Assembly: GCF_000702265.1 (NCBI RefSeq)
Contig: NZ_JNKZ01000011.1
Span: 1 to 64,000 of the forward strand
DNA from: Butyrivibrio sp. NC2002
GTDB taxonomy: Bacteria > Bacillota > Clostridia > Lachnospirales > Lachnospiraceae
Direction: 5' to 3'
Length of the DNA stretch: 64,000 nt
Positions 7,778-17,726 of the stretch are shown here, piece by piece. Numbering within the stretch: position 1 is the first letter of the stretch; each line of letters begins with the position of its first letter. The notes beneath the pieces are model-generated. The model was given only the letters and a program-made list of their open reading frames with translations, made no database searches and was not told the DNA's origin. The translations under genes and the position numbers were made by a program.

Positions 7778-7806
7778 TTGATTTTTATTATTTTCGATAG
7801 TATAAT
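7778..7806 (+). promoter_or_regulatory. Promoter of the dehydratase activase gene
   Basis: Plus strand: -35 TTGATT (7778-7783), 17-base spacer, -10 TATAAT (7801-7806), with the ATG about 85 bases downstream and AAGGGG (7877-7882) as ribosome binding site. Confidence 0.7.
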
Positions 7807-7891
7807 GAACACTAATGCGCGTTCGAAAACAAAGCATTATATAAATAAGTAGTAACAAAGTATTTTTTACATAAAAAAGGGGTAGTAATTC

Positions 7892-10800
7892 ATGATATCC
7901 AAAGACTATACATTAGGCATTGATATAGGTTCAACGACTGTAAAGATCGCATTGTTGGATTCTGAAAAGCATATAGTTTTTTCTGATTACAGAAGACACT
8001 ATGCCAACATACAGGAAACACTTCTTGCTCTTTTACAGGAGGCATCTAAAATAAGCGGAAATGTCACTCTGCATCCGGTTATTACAGGTTCCGGCGGACT
8101 TACTCTTGCCGGACATCTTGATGTTCCCTTCGTTCAGGAAGTAATTGCTGTTTCAACAGCTCTTAAAGCTCTTGCTCCGAAAACCGATGTTGCAATTGAG
8201 CTCGGTGGTGAAGATGCCAAGATCATATATTTTGAAGGCGAAAATGTTGAGCAGCGAATGAACGGTATCTGTGCCGGTGGTACAGGCTCCTTTATTGACC
8301 AGATGGCATCTCTTCTTCAAACTGACGCATCAGGTCTTAATGAATATGCCAAAAATTATAAGAGCCTTTATACAATTGCTGCTCGTTGCGGTGTTTTTGC
8401 AAAATCAGATATTCAGCCGCTTATCAACGAAGGTGCAACCAAAGAAGATCTTGCAGCATCAATATTCCAGGCTGTTGTAAATCAGACGATCAGTGGTCTT
8501 GCCTGCGGAAAACCTATACGCGGACATATCGCATTTTTAGGTGGTCCTCTTCACTTCTTATCTGAGCTTAAGCAGGCCTTCATAAGAACTCTTAACCTTG
8601 ACGATGAGCACATTATTGATACCGACAATTCTCATCTTTTTGCTGCTATCGGATCAGCCATGAATGCTTCCGAAGAGAGCTTTTATACCATGGAGGAGAT
8701 GACAAGCAAGTTATCTTCAAAAATTACTATGGCTGCTGAAGTTTCAAGACTTGAGCCACTTTTTGATTCAGAGGATGAATACAAGGAATTCCTCGACAGG
8801 CAGAGCAAATACAGAGTAAAAACTGCAAAACTGGATAATTACAAGGGCAATGCCTTTCTTGGAATAGATGCCGGTTCAACAACAACGAAATGCGCTCTGG
8901 TTTCAGAGGATGGAGATCTTCTCTATTCATTTTATTCCAGTAATAACGGAAGCCCTCTAAAAACAGCTATCAGTTCTATTCAGGAAATCTACAAGCTTAT
9001 GCCGGAAGGAGTTACGATAGCCCGTTCATGTTCAACAGGTTATGGTGAAGCTCTTCTTAAGTCAGCTCTTATGCTAGATGATGGTGAGGTAGAGACTATT
9101 GCTCACTACAACGCAGCTGCCTTCTTTGATCCGGAAGTGGATTGTATTCTTGATATCGGTGGTCAGGATATGAAATGTATTCATATAAAGAACGACACCG
9201 TTGACAGTGTTCAGCTAAATGAGGCATGCTCTTCCGGATGCGGAAGCTTTATCGAAACCTTTGCAAAATCACTTAATTACAGCGTTCAGGATTTTGCAAA
9301 GATAGCACTTTTTGCTGAAGCTCCTATTGACCTTGGAACAAGATGTACTGTTTTCATGAATTCACGAGTAAAACAGGCTCAGAAAGAAGGAGCATCTGTC
9401 TCCGATATTTCTGCAGGTCTTGCTTACTCAGTTATCAAGAATGCCCTGTTTAAGGTAATCAAGGTATCAGATGCAAAAGAACTGGGTGAACATATTGTTG
9501 TTCAGGGTGGAACTTTCTACAATGATGCAGTATTAAAGGCATTTGAAAAAATTTCCGGAGCTCAGGTAACAAGACCTGATATCGCCGGTATCATGGGTGC
9601 GTTCGGTGCAGCACTTATTGCCAGAAACAGATTCCATGAAAAAGATGCCATGCCTACAACAATGCTTTCTATCGATCAGATAAACAAGCTTCAGTACTCT
9701 ACCAGCATGACAACTTGTCAGGGATGTACAAACCACTGCAGACTTACAATAAACAGATTCACAGGTGGTCGTCAGCATATTTCAGGTAACAGATGCGAGC
9801 GTGGAATCGGTAAGGTAAAGAATGCCGAGGGTATCCCCAATCTGTTTGATTATAAATATAAGAGAATATTTGACTACAAGCCTCTTACTGAAGATAAGGC
9901 CAAAAGGGGAACTGTTGGTATCCCGAGAGTTCTTAATTTCTATGAGAATTATCCTTTCTGGTTTACATTCTTTACAGAGCTTGGATATAAGGTAGTGCTC
10001 TCTCCCAGATCAACACATCAGATTTATGAGCTTGGAATCGAGTCGATTCCAAGTGAATCAGAGTGTTATCCTGCAAAGATTTCTCATGGTCACATTGAAT
10101 GGCTCATTAGAAACGGAGTAGATTTCATCTTCTATCCCGGACTCTTTTATGAAAGAGAAGAAGTAGAGGGTGCTACAAACCACTACAACTGCCCTATTGT
10201 TACCTCATATTCCGAGAATATCAAAAACAATGTTGAGGCAATCACAGAGGGAAAGGTTAAGTTTCGCAATCCTTTCATGTCGTTCTCATCATTAAAAACA
10301 GCAACAGATGCGCTTGTGAAGGAATTCGCAGAAATACCTTCTGCAGAAATCATTCGTGCAGCAAAGATGGGCTGGGACGAAATGGCAAATGCAAGAAATG
10401 ATATAAGGAAAAAGGGTGAAGAGACTCTTAAGTGGATGGAAGAAAATAACAGACACGGTATAGTTGTCGCAGGACGTCCCTATCATGTCGATCCTGAGAT
10501 AAACCACGGTATACCCGATATGATCTGTTCTTACGGAGTAGCTGTACTTACCGAAGATTCCATCTCCCATTTGGGCTCGCCCGAGAGACCACTTATCGTG
10601 TCAGATCAGTGGATGTATCATTCAAGATTGTATGCTGCTGCAAGTTTTGTAAGAACAAGAGATGATCTGGATCTTATTCAGCTTAACTCTTTTGGATGCG
10701 GACTTGATGCAGTTACTACCGATCAGGTAAATGATATATTGTCCGGCTCTGATAAAATATATACTTGCCTTAAGATAGATGAAGTAAACAATCTGGGAAG

Positions 10801-12169
10801 TGCAAGAATAAGAGTGCGTTCTCTTCTGGCCGCTATAAGAGTAAGGAATCAGAAGCCGCACAAGAACAGACAGATCAACTCAACAGCTTATAACAGAACA
10901 CTGTTCACAGAGGAAATGAGAAAAAAATATACTATTCTCGTTCCTCAGATGTCACCTATTCATTTTGATCTTTTAGAGCCTGCGCTCTCTGCCTGCGGTT
11001 ACAATATGGTAGTTATGCAAAATGACAACAAACATGCTATAGATATGGGTCTTAAGTATGTTAACAACGATGCCTGCTACCCTTCTCTTTGGGTTGTAGG
11101 TCAGATAATGGATGAGCTGTTATCAGGAAAATATGATCTTTCAAGGACTGCCGTGCTTATGAGTCAGACAGGTGGTGGCTGCCGTGCAACCAACTATGTT
11201 GGTTTTATTCGTAGAGCTTTAAGAAAAGCAGGTCTTGAACAGATTCCGGTTGTATCTCTTAACCTTAGTAAATTAGAGAGCAATCCCGGTTTCCATATAA
11301 ACCTTGAGATGTTACAAAGAGCTGCTTATGCTGCTGTATTTGGTGATATCTTCATGAGATGTATATACCGTATGCGTCCCTATGAAAAGGTAAAAGGATC
11401 TGTAAATGCTGTTCATAATAAATGGAAAGAAAAATGCATCAGCTTTGTATCGGCGAAGCATACAAGTCTTTTCAAATTCAATCGTATGTGCAAAGAAATC
11501 ATCGAGGACTTTGATAAGATTGAATTAACAGATGAGAACAAGCCAAGAGTTGGTATTGTCGGAGAAATACTTGTTAAGTTTGCACCTGCTGCTAATAATC
11601 ACCTTGTAGACTTACTCGAATCCGAAGGAGCTGAAGCTGTAGTTCCTGATCTTCTTGACTTCATGCTCTACTGCTTCTACAACCAGATATATAAAGCAGA
11701 TGAGTTTGGTACAAGTGCCAAGGCAAAAGCATTCTGTAAAGCCGGTATCTGGGCTTTGGAGAAGCTTAGGGGAAGTGCTGCAAAGGCATTTAGAAACAGT
11801 GTTCATTTTGAGGCTCCTACAAGCATATACAAGCTTGTAGAATATGCTAAGCCTATTGTTTCAATAGGTAACCAGACAGGTGAAGGATGGTTCCTCACAG
11901 GAGAAATGGTAGAACTCATAAAAGAAGGCGCTGCAAATATTGTTTGTACTCAGCCTTTCGGATGTCTTCCTAACCACGTTGTAGGTAAAGGTGTTATTAA
12001 GCATATGAGAAAGCTTTATCCTGAAAGTAACATCGTAGCTATCGACTATGATCCCGGTGCAAGTGAGGTTAACCAGCTCAACCGAATCAAACTTATGCTT
12101 TCTACTGCTCACAGAAAAGCTCATGAAAAATCTGCTGAGTATATGGAAGAGCAAAAAGAAGCTATCTGA
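7892..12169 (+). CDS. 2-hydroxyacyl-CoA dehydratase activase-like giant protein (BadF/BcrAD family)
   Basis: 1425 residues, the usual size of this fused family. Two ASKHA ATPase domains stand in tandem: [15 protein letters not shown] at about residue 9 and [18 protein letters not shown] at about 325. Each has its cysteine signature, [18 protein letters not shown] and [15 protein letters not shown], where a [4Fe-4S] cluster would sit at a dimer or domain interface. From about 600 a CxGCxxHC segment (CQGCTNHC) and a DUF2229-like part follow, then regions resembling 2-hydroxyglutaryl-CoA dehydratase subunits ([17 protein letters not shown]). Classic activases use ATP to push an electron into a dehydratase; the natural partner of these fusions is unknown, and no dehydratase genes are nearby. 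Own promoter and terminator; monocistronic. Confidence 0.85.
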   Translation: MISKDYTLGIDIGSTTVKIALLDSEKHIVFSDYRRHYANIQETLLALLQEASKISGNVTLHPVITGSGGLTLAGHLDVPFVQEVIAVSTALKALAPKTDVAIELGGEDAKIIYFEGENVEQRMNGICAGGTGSFIDQMASLLQTDASGLNEYAKNYKSLYTIAARCGVFAKSDIQPLINEGATKEDLAASIFQAVVNQTISGLACGKPIRGHIAFLGGPLHFLSELKQAFIRTLNLDDEHIIDTDNSHLFAAIGSAMNASEESFYTMEEMTSKLSSKITMAAEVSRLEPLFDSEDEYKEFLDRQSKYRVKTAKLDNYKGNAFLGIDAGSTTTKCALVSEDGDLLYSFYSSNNGSPLKTAISSIQEIYKLMPEGVTIARSCSTGYGEALLKSALMLDDGEVETIAHYNAAAFFDPEVDCILDIGGQDMKCIHIKNDTVDSVQLNEACSSGCGSFIETFAKSLNYSVQDFAKIALFAEAPIDLGTRCTVFMNSRVKQAQKEGASVSDISAGLAYSVIKNALFKVIKVSDAKELGEHIVVQGGTFYNDAVLKAFEKISGAQVTRPDIAGIMGAFGAALIARNRFHEKDAMPTTMLSIDQINKLQYSTSMTTCQGCTNHCRLTINRFTGGRQHISGNRCERGIGKVKNAEGIPNLFDYKYKRIFDYKPLTEDKAKRGTVGIPRVLNFYENYPFWFTFFTELGYKVVLSPRSTHQIYELGIESIPSESECYPAKISHGHIEWLIRNGVDFIFYPGLFYEREEVEGATNHYNCPIVTSYSENIKNNVEAITEGKVKFRNPFMSFSSLKTATDALVKEFAEIPSAEIIRAAKMGWDEMANARNDIRKKGEETLKWMEENNRHGIVVAGRPYHVDPEINHGIPDMICSYGVAVLTEDSISHLGSPERPLIVSDQWMYHSRLYAAASFVRTRDDLDLIQLNSFGCGLDAVTTDQVNDILSGSDKIYTCLKIDEVNNLGSARIRVRSLLAAIRVRNQKPHKNRQINSTAYNRTLFTEEMRKKYTILVPQMSPIHFDLLEPALSACGYNMVVMQNDNKHAIDMGLKYVNNDACYPSLWVVGQIMDELLSGKYDLSRTAVLMSQTGGGCRATNYVGFIRRALRKAGLEQIPVVSLNLSKLESNPGFHINLEMLQRAAYAAVFGDIFMRCIYRMRPYEKVKGSVNAVHNKWKEKCISFVSAKHTSLFKFNRMCKEIIEDFDKIELTDENKPRVGIVGEILVKFAPAANNHLVDLLESEGAEAVVPDLLDFMLYCFYNQIYKADEFGTSAKAKAFCKAGIWALEKLRGSAAKAFRNSVHFEAPTSIYKLVEYAKPIVSIGNQTGEGWFLTGEMVELIKEGAANIVCTQPFGCLPNHVVGKGVIKHMRKLYPESNIVAIDYDPGASEVNQLNRIKLMLSTAHRKAHEKSAEYMEEQKEAI

Positions 12170-12194
12170 TCACTAAATTATCTTTACAGTGATA

Positions 12195-12231
12195 GAACAA
12201 AAAAGAGGAGCACAGCTCCTCTTTTTTGTTC
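12195..12231. terminator. Strong bidirectional terminator
   Basis: A perfect 17-bp stem, GAACAAAAAAGAGGAGC / GCTCCTCTTTTTTGTTC, with a three-base loop ACA. The six-T tract lies inside the descending arm in both directions. It ends the activase transcript on plus and the 12289-12750 gene on minus. Confidence 0.9.
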
Positions 12232-12246
12232 ATAAACACTTCATTT

Positions 12247-12263
12247 GGTGCTCCAGGAGCACC
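12247..12263. repeat. Short GC-rich palindrome
   Basis: GGTGCTCC A GGAGCACC, a perfect 8-bp inverted repeat with one central base, between the terminator at 12195-12231 and the end of the Tudor-like gene. No T run follows on either strand. It could be an operator-like site or simply part of the 3' structure of the minus-strand transcript. Confidence 0.5.
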
Positions 12264-12288
12264 TACCCTCATAAAAACAAACCGCTTA

Positions 12289-12750
12289 TCACGATTTAGC
12301 ATTTATCTTGTCAATGTCATCCTGAGTTCTTTCTATAGCAAACTCAGCAGAACTAAGTGCAAGTTGAGATTTCATGGTTCTTGCATGTATATCGTTAGCT
12401 TTTTTATAATAATCAAGAAGTTCCTCGTCAGTAATTACAAGGTAGCCGTCAGCTATAGCACCCGGAAGAACAAATTTTTTTACAACACTCTCGAACTTAA
12501 CCTCAACATATTTTCCATCCTGAGTAATGATCGTGCCCTTACCAAACTTTTCGTGGTTAATAACAAGGCCAACAGCAGATTTTTCACCTAATGCAGAAGC
12601 TTCTGTTTCAAGTGCTTCTATTTCCTTCTGCATAGCAGCCTTCTCTGCCTTTAATTCCTCCATACGAGTTTCAAGTTCCTGTAGCATTTCTTTAACTCTC
12701 TTAGTTTTTGCTTTTGGTGCTTTTACTTCGTTTTCAACCTCTAATCCCAT
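12289..12750 (-). CDS. Coiled-coil protein with UvrD/PcrA-type Tudor-like domain
   Basis: 153 residues. Residues 18-55 form a charged coiled coil. Residues 62-105 (NHEKFGKGTIITQDGKYVEV, then KFVLPGAI) match the small beta-barrel at the C terminus of UvrD/PcrA helicases, which docks onto RNA polymerase. The remaining C-terminal part is helical. No helicase motifs are present, so this is a free-standing version of the domain. Interaction with RNA polymerase is inference from the family. AAAGAGGTG precedes the ATG. Confidence 0.6.
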   Translation of the reverse strand: MGLEVENEVKAPKAKTKRVKEMLQELETRMEELKAEKAAMQKEIEALETEASALGEKSAVGLVINHEKFGKGTIITQDGKYVEVKFESVVKKFVLPGAIADGYLVITDEELLDYYKKANDIHARTMKSQLALSSAEFAIERTQDDIDKINAKS

Positions 12751-12858
12751 TTGTCACCTCTTTTTATAAATAAAGTTTTACTACGAAACTATATATATTT
12801 TAGCTTATATTTTATCGTTTGAGCATTAAAAAAATCATAATTCATAAAACTTTTATTA

Positions 12859-13827
12859 TTATAAATATTCCTCCGTAAGTTCTTTCTGAGCCTTATTTTT
12901 ACGCTCCTCGTCGAGTATCTGTCCCCACTGATAAGGTGTTGCCTGATATACGTAATAGTCTATCCAGTTAGCATACAGGTTATTGCAGTGAGAACGCCAT
13001 GTAAGCTTAGGAGTATTATCAGGATTATTATCAGGATAATAATTTTCAGGCATTTTTATGGGAAGATTCTTGTTAAGATCCCTTATGTATTCATTATGCA
13101 GTGTAAGTCTGTCATATTCTGCGTGTCCCATTACAAAAATATTTTTGCCGTCTCTGGACATACACAAGAACACACCTACAGCAGTGGATTCTGCCAAAAC
13201 TACAAGATCCTTACAAGCGTGAATGTCTGCGGCCGGTGACTCCGTATGTCTTGAATGAGGCATAAGGAATACGTCATCAAAGCCTCTTACAAGCGGAACC
13301 TTTCTATTCTCTACTCTGTGTTCAAAAAGGCCAAATACTTTTTCGGGAAGCATTCTTTTCTGTATTCCGTAATGATAGTACAAGCCTGCTTGGGCGCCCC
13401 AACAAATATGGAAAGTCGATGTTACATTAGTCTTAGACCATTCGAATATTTCACAGAGCTCCTTCCAGTAGTCAACTTCTTCGAATTCCATCTGCTCTAC
13501 CGGAGCTCCTGTAATAATGAGCCCGTCATAGGTATTCTCTTTGAGTTCGTCAAACGTATGATAAAATCTGTTAAGATGGTTTGGCGATGTGTTAAGAGAT
13601 TGATGGCTCGATACTCTCATAAATGAAACATCTATTTGAAGCGGTGTATTAGAGAGTGATCTTAAAAGCTGAAGCTCAGTATCTTCTTTTAAGGGCATCA
13701 GATTAAGAATACAAATATTCAGAGAACGAATATCCTGATGCATAGCTCTGTTCTCATCAACAACAAATATATTTTCTCTTTCAAGGATTTCTCTGACCGG
13801 TAGGTCATTGAGTATTTTTATAGGCAT
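12859..13827 (-). CDS. metA: Homoserine O-acyltransferase (probably acetyl-CoA-using MetA)
   Basis: 322 residues. It acylates L-homoserine as the first step of methionine synthesis. The nucleophile is Cys142 (HICWGAQAG) and the His-Glu pair is in MGHAEYDRLTL. Position 111 is Glu within GAPVEQMEF; in characterised MetA enzymes Glu there goes with acetyl-CoA and Gly with succinyl-CoA, so the product is likely O-acetylhomoserine despite the family name. Start set to the ATG of MPIKIL, which has GGAGG nine bases upstream; the TTG five codons earlier would contain that site. It follows ligA by 46 bases, in the same direction. No S-box or other methionine riboswitch was seen. Confidence 0.93.
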   Translation of the reverse strand: MPIKILNDLPVREILERENIFVVDENRAMHQDIRSLNICILNLMPLKEDTELQLLRSLSNTPLQIDVSFMRVSSHQSLNTSPNHLNRFYHTFDELKENTYDGLIITGAPVEQMEFEEVDYWKELCEIFEWSKTNVTSTFHICWGAQAGLYYHYGIQKRMLPEKVFGLFEHRVENRKVPLVRGFDDVFLMPHSRHTESPAADIHACKDLVVLAESTAVGVFLCMSRDGKNIFVMGHAEYDRLTLHNEYIRDLNKNLPIKMPENYYPDNNPDNTPKLTWRSHCNNLYANWIDYYVYQATPYQWGQILDEERKNKAQKELTEEYL

Positions 13828-13873
13828 TATATCGACCTCCAAAGTAATATTTGTAATTAAGTTTAATGATCAT

Positions 13874-15898
13874 TTATGAAAGCATGCTTAGAAACTCTGC
13901 TTCATCTATGATTTTGATTCCCAGATCCTGTGCCTTTGTAAGCTTACTACCTGCTGCTTCTCCGGCTAGAACCATACTGGTTTTCTTTGAAACGCTGCCC
14001 GAAGCCTTGCCACCGTTTTTGACTATTAGTTCTTCTGCTTCTTTTCTTCCAAGTGTCGGCAGGGTTCCTGTCACAACTATGGTCATTCCTGATAATTTAT
14101 CTGAAGTGCCTTCCTCCTCTTTAACAACCATGTTAACTCCAGCTTCCTGCATCTTAAGTATCAAGCTGCGGTTATCCTGGCTGTGGAAAAATTCATAGAG
14201 GTCTCCTGCTGTCGTATCACCGATATCAGGAATTGACAAGAATCCATCTCTTGTCACGTTAAACAACTCGGTTAGATTGGAAAAATGCTTCATTATTTCT
14301 CTTGCTGTTGATTTTCCAACATTTCTTATAGCAAGACCTGTAAGAAGTCTTACCGGATCATTGTCTTTTGATTTTTCAATTTCTAAAAGAAGCTTGTCTG
14401 TATTTTTTTCTTTTCCTATTATGCCTTTTTCTATCATCTCCTCGCGATGATTTTTCAATTCATATATATCAGCATAATTTTCAAGATATCCATCCTTTAC
14501 AAGAGAATCAATAAGTGTATCACCTAGTCCCATAATATTCATGGCATCGCGCGATACAAAATATGCAATAGTACGCACTACCTGAGCAGGACATGTGGGA
14601 TTTACACATCTTATATCAGCTGTGTCCTCTTCTCTTACAAGAGGATGCCCGCAAACCGGACATGTGTCAGGAGCGCTGTAAACTAAAGTAGGCTCTTCCA
14701 CGCATCCATTCAGCTTAGGAATGATTTCTCCTGACTTAAACAGCTTGTAGGATCCGCCTATTCCTATCTTCATTTCCTTTATATAATCTATGTTATGCAG
14801 AGTAGCTCTTGAAACTGAGGTTCCACAAAGTCGTGCAGGTTTTCCTGTTTCTTTGTCATGGAAACTTCCGGTAAATGTAAGCTTTCCGGTTCTACCCACA
14901 TCAACAAGGATTTCATCCATAACTACTATTTTTTCTTCGGGCGGATACTTGTAAGCTATATGACCGCTGGAATACTTACTTCCTGCAGGGAAATCATTTC
15001 TCCATGGAGTATGGTCAACTTTAATAACCGCTCCGTCAAGGTCAAATAACAGATCTCCCCTCATGTTTCCTATCTCATCTATCGCTGCATTTATTTCTTC
15101 AAATGTCTTGCATTTTTTATGATATACAACAGGAATTCCCAGTTTGCTTAGCTTTGTAAGCCCTTCCGAATGATCATCCATAAGCCAAGAGGGGCCATCC
15201 TGAATATTAAACACAAACATTCTAAGACCACGCTTTTTGGTTATACTGCTGTCAAGCTGTCTAAGTGTCCCGGCTGCAAGGTTCCTCGGATTTGCCGCTT
15301 CTTTCCTGCCTAGTTTTACCTGCTCCTCGTTATATCTGTCAAAGTCCTCATGAGACATATATACTTCACCTCTAAGTTCCAGATATGTCTCATCAAGCTT
15401 TATCTTTTGCTTAACATCGGGAATAACGAGTGCATTTACGGTGACATCTTCTCCGATTCTTCCATCGCCTCTGGTTTCAGCAAGTGTTAGTTTCATAAAT
15501 CCGGGATTATTCTCATCTCTTTCATATCTAAGGGTCATGCTGAGTCCATCGATTTTTTGCTCTACGGAAAATAAAGCATCCGGATGTTTTTCATGCACCT
15601 TGTTTATCCAGGCTTTGACATCTTCTTTATCAAAAACATCCTCAATTGAGAGCATCGGAACGTTATGTTCAACTTTTACTCCGGCTTCTCTTTTTGCAGT
15701 TCCTCCGATAATCTGTGAAGGCGAATCAGCTGTAACAAGCTCAGGATTTTCCGCTTCTATCTTCTTTAATTCCTGCATCAGATTATCGTATTCAAAATCT
15801 GATATTTCAGGTGCATCCTCGTCATAATATCTTTTCATGTGATACTTTATGGTATCGCAGAGTTTTTCATACCTTATCTGTAATTCATTATCAGCCAT
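13874..15898 (-). CDS. ligA: NAD+-dependent DNA ligase LigA
   Basis: 674 residues with the full domain order: Ia (YYDEDAPEISDFEYD, the NMN-binding part), adenylation domain with catalytic Lys115 in EQKIDGLS, OB fold (GRTGKLTFTGSF), a four-cysteine zinc finger (CPVCGHPLV, then CVNPTCPAQ), helix-hairpin-helix repeats (GLAIRNVGKSTAREI, FLSIPDIGDTTA), and a C-terminal BRCT domain from about 600 (LSGMTIVVTGTLPTLGRKEA). It seals nicks in replication and repair using NAD+. GGGGAGATTAT precedes the ATG. It lies 18 bases after the pseudouridine synthase gene and 46 before metA, so the three may be cotranscribed. Confidence 0.97.
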   Translation of the reverse strand: MADNELQIRYEKLCDTIKYHMKRYYDEDAPEISDFEYDNLMQELKKIEAENPELVTADSPSQIIGGTAKREAGVKVEHNVPMLSIEDVFDKEDVKAWINKVHEKHPDALFSVEQKIDGLSMTLRYERDENNPGFMKLTLAETRGDGRIGEDVTVNALVIPDVKQKIKLDETYLELRGEVYMSHEDFDRYNEEQVKLGRKEAANPRNLAAGTLRQLDSSITKKRGLRMFVFNIQDGPSWLMDDHSEGLTKLSKLGIPVVYHKKCKTFEEINAAIDEIGNMRGDLLFDLDGAVIKVDHTPWRNDFPAGSKYSSGHIAYKYPPEEKIVVMDEILVDVGRTGKLTFTGSFHDKETGKPARLCGTSVSRATLHNIDYIKEMKIGIGGSYKLFKSGEIIPKLNGCVEEPTLVYSAPDTCPVCGHPLVREEDTADIRCVNPTCPAQVVRTIAYFVSRDAMNIMGLGDTLIDSLVKDGYLENYADIYELKNHREEMIEKGIIGKEKNTDKLLLEIEKSKDNDPVRLLTGLAIRNVGKSTAREIMKHFSNLTELFNVTRDGFLSIPDIGDTTAGDLYEFFHSQDNRSLILKMQEAGVNMVVKEEEGTSDKLSGMTIVVTGTLPTLGRKEAEELIVKNGGKASGSVSKKTSMVLAGEAAGSKLTKAQDLGIKIIDEAEFLSMLS

Positions 15899-15916
15899 AT
15901 AATCTCCCCATTTATA

Positions 15917-16636
15917 TCATCTTAAGCCGGCAAGGGAATAGAGTTTTTCAAGTTCGTCTCCCTCTATTTCCCTATACTCAGAATGAGCAAGCCCTTTCAG
16001 CTCAATATTCATTATCCTTACCCTTTTTAGAGTTTTCACTTCATATCCAAATGCTTCGCACATTCGCCTGATTTGTCTGTTAAGCCCCTGTGTCAGTATG
16101 ATCTTAAAGCAGTCATCCGAAATTCTCTCTGTCTTGCAAGGTCTTGTCGTTTTTTCAAGGTCGGCTAAATATACTCCCTTTTCCAGTGCATCCAAAAACT
16201 TGTCGGGAAATTTCTTATTTACCGTAACTACGTATTCTTTTTCGTGAGCATTGATTCCCTTCATCATCGCCTGGATCAGATCCCCGTCATCGGTAAGTAT
16301 CATCAGTCCCTCTGAGTCTTTATCAAGCCTTCCGGCATAAGTTATCCTTCTATGATAATTAATATCTTCAATTATGGTTCTTTCCGCGTGTGCATCTTTT
16401 TCTGTACACACAACGCCTACAGGCTTATTGTATGCGATAACGACATACGATTTTACAGGACTGATTGTCTTGTTATCAAACTCCACCAGGTCTTCTTTGG
16501 ATACTTTATCACCGGCTTTAGCTGGATTGCCATTTATCGTGATCCTTCCTTCAGAAATTAAATTATCTGCTTCACGGCGCGAGGCAATTCCGCACATTGC
16601 TATGTATTTATTTAGCCTTATTTCTTCATTATCCAT
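15917..16636 (-). CDS. rRNA pseudouridine synthase, RluF/RluB-RsuA family
   Basis: 239 residues. An N-terminal S4 RNA-binding domain (RLNKYIAMCGIASRREADN, residues 7-60) precedes the catalytic domain, whose aspartate is D105 in AGRLDKDSEGL. ILTQGLNRQIRRMCEAFGYEV is the second family signature. The DKDSEGL form of the motif is closer to RluF than to RsuA (usually DxDTxGL), which suggests a 23S rRNA uridine target, but the precise site cannot be read from sequence. AAAAGG sits eight bases upstream of the ATG. Confidence 0.88.
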   Translation of the reverse strand: MDNEEIRLNKYIAMCGIASRREADNLISEGRITINGNPAKAGDKVSKEDLVEFDNKTISPVKSYVVIAYNKPVGVVCTEKDAHAERTIIEDINYHRRITYAGRLDKDSEGLMILTDDGDLIQAMMKGINAHEKEYVVTVNKKFPDKFLDALEKGVYLADLEKTTRPCKTERISDDCFKIILTQGLNRQIRRMCEAFGYEVKTLKRVRIMNIELKGLAHSEYREIEGDELEKLYSLAGLR

Positions 16637-16680
16637 CTTTTACCTTTTGATCAAACTTACGTCAAATTTTTTTATAAAAA

Positions 16681-16828
16681 AGAATGTCGCTCGCGACATT
16701 CTCGCGCCGAGCGCGGTTGCAGAATGCAACATATTCCTTTCGCGCGAGTGCGCATCCATAGCGGAGCGTTTTTATATCATAGGAAGCTATGATATAAAAA
16801 ACGGCCTCCGCTATAGAAGCCGTTTTTA
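16681..16828. repeat. Interspersed repeat, copy 1, with terminators
   Basis: From left: AGAATGTCG/CGACATTCT (16681-16702), a perfect hairpin followed on minus by TTTTTTAT; GTTGCA/TGCAAC (16716-16730); then the core CGCATCCATAGCGGAGCG (16751-16768), whose 35 bases 16751-16785 recur exactly at 35359-35393. The core leads into TTTTTATATCATAG/CTATGATATAAAAA. The outer arms ATAGCGGAG and CTCCGCTAT (near 16758 and 16806) also pair, giving one long hairpin. An overlapping stem AAAAACGGC/GCCGTTTTTT (16796-16827) read on minus can terminate the mecA-like transcript. A diverged third copy is at 48688-48762. Confidence 0.8.
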
Positions 16829-16833
16829 GACAA

Positions 16834-17658
16834 TTACAATTTTCTAAGTCTGCCTGCTGCATCATCTTTTATTATAGTATCAAAATTCTCATCCATGAAA
16901 TAAATCATATTTTCTTTTGATGTTATGTATTTTCCAAATTCATAACATATAGAGAATATTGCAGCAAATTTCTTAGCCTTCTCATCATTCCTGCTAAATA
17001 CCATATAATATTTGCCATCAGCGTTATTCTTGTATAATGACGTTCCAATGGTTGATTTTTTGGGTATCTGTCTGCTCAGTTCAATAACTGTGCGCATATT
17101 GTCAAAGGCAAAAACAAACGCATCAAAGCCAAGTCTATCAAGTTCATTGTTATCTGCGTCATTTTTAATTTTGGTTTTTCTACCGCTGTCCTTGCTCTTT
17201 ACAGGACTGTCTATAGAATCGGAAACTTTGTCTTTATTCTTTTCAACCATATCTCTTACAGAATTGGTAAAATCCTTAAGATTCTGGAGATACTCCGAAA
17301 GCTTTGGAATCCTGTCGGATTCGGGAACATCACCAAGCTCTTCCAGAAAATTCTTCGGGAAACGAAGTCCTGCCTTATCTGTGAGATTTTTTAACATCTC
17401 AGCAAAAGCTTCATCTGTATTTTCAGAAAGAGTAAGGGAAATCGAATGGTCAGGAAGAACGGTTATCTGCATGGGAGTGTATGCACCTGATGGCTTATAA
17501 TCAACCTCCTGGGCTGCCCTCTCCATTACCTCATGCAAAAAATCCATAGCCTCTTTGCTCTTATCAAACAGATCCTCAAGCTTGATTCCCTGCTCATCCA
17601 TATCATCTTCGGTGATTATGCAATTCACTGTATCCTTATTAACTCTTGTAAACTTCAT
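16834..17658 (-). CDS. MecA-like adaptor protein (ClpC adaptor family)
   Basis: 274 residues. The N terminus (MKFTRVNKDTVNCIITEDDM, then DMDEQGIKLEDLF) matches the substrate-binding domain of MecA/NegReg proteins; the C-terminal half (FDAFVFAFDNMRTVIELSRQ, YYMVFSR, AAIFSICYEFGKYI) matches the ClpC-binding half. Between them is a Lys/Asp-rich linker, about 140-190. In Bacillus, MecA delivers ComK and other targets to ClpCP; here the targets are unknown. The ATG at 17658 was chosen because AGAGGT lies eight bases upstream; an earlier in-frame start would add a 12-residue hydrophobic leader that looks spurious. Has its own promoter within the end of hypE. Confidence 0.8.
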   Translation of the reverse strand: MKFTRVNKDTVNCIITEDDMDEQGIKLEDLFDKSKEAMDFLHEVMERAAQEVDYKPSGAYTPMQITVLPDHSISLTLSENTDEAFAEMLKNLTDKAGLRFPKNFLEELGDVPESDRIPKLSEYLQNLKDFTNSVRDMVEKNKDKVSDSIDSPVKSKDSGRKTKIKNDADNNELDRLGFDAFVFAFDNMRTVIELSRQIPKKSTIGTSLYKNNADGKYYMVFSRNDEKAKKFAAIFSICYEFGKYITSKENMIYFMDENFDTIIKDDAAGRLRKL

Positions 17659-17715
17659 AAAAAATAACCTCTTATCTAAGTAAAAAAACACACTCAGAAA
17701 TTACGCATCTTCACC

Positions 17716-17724
17716 ATTATACCA
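17716..17724 (-). promoter_or_regulatory. Extended -10 promoter of the mecA-like gene
   Basis: TGGTATAAT on the minus strand (17724-17716): a perfect -10 hexamer with the TGN extension. The -35 region is poor. It lies about 58 bases before the start codon and just before the hypE stop end, separating the mecA-like gene from the ech-hyp operon. Confidence 0.6.
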
Positions 17725-17726
17725 CA

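Noticed and set aside
13828..13873. SAM riboswitch upstream of metA
   Set aside because: The gap to ligA is only 46 bases, too short for an S-box, and no T-box sequence is visible.
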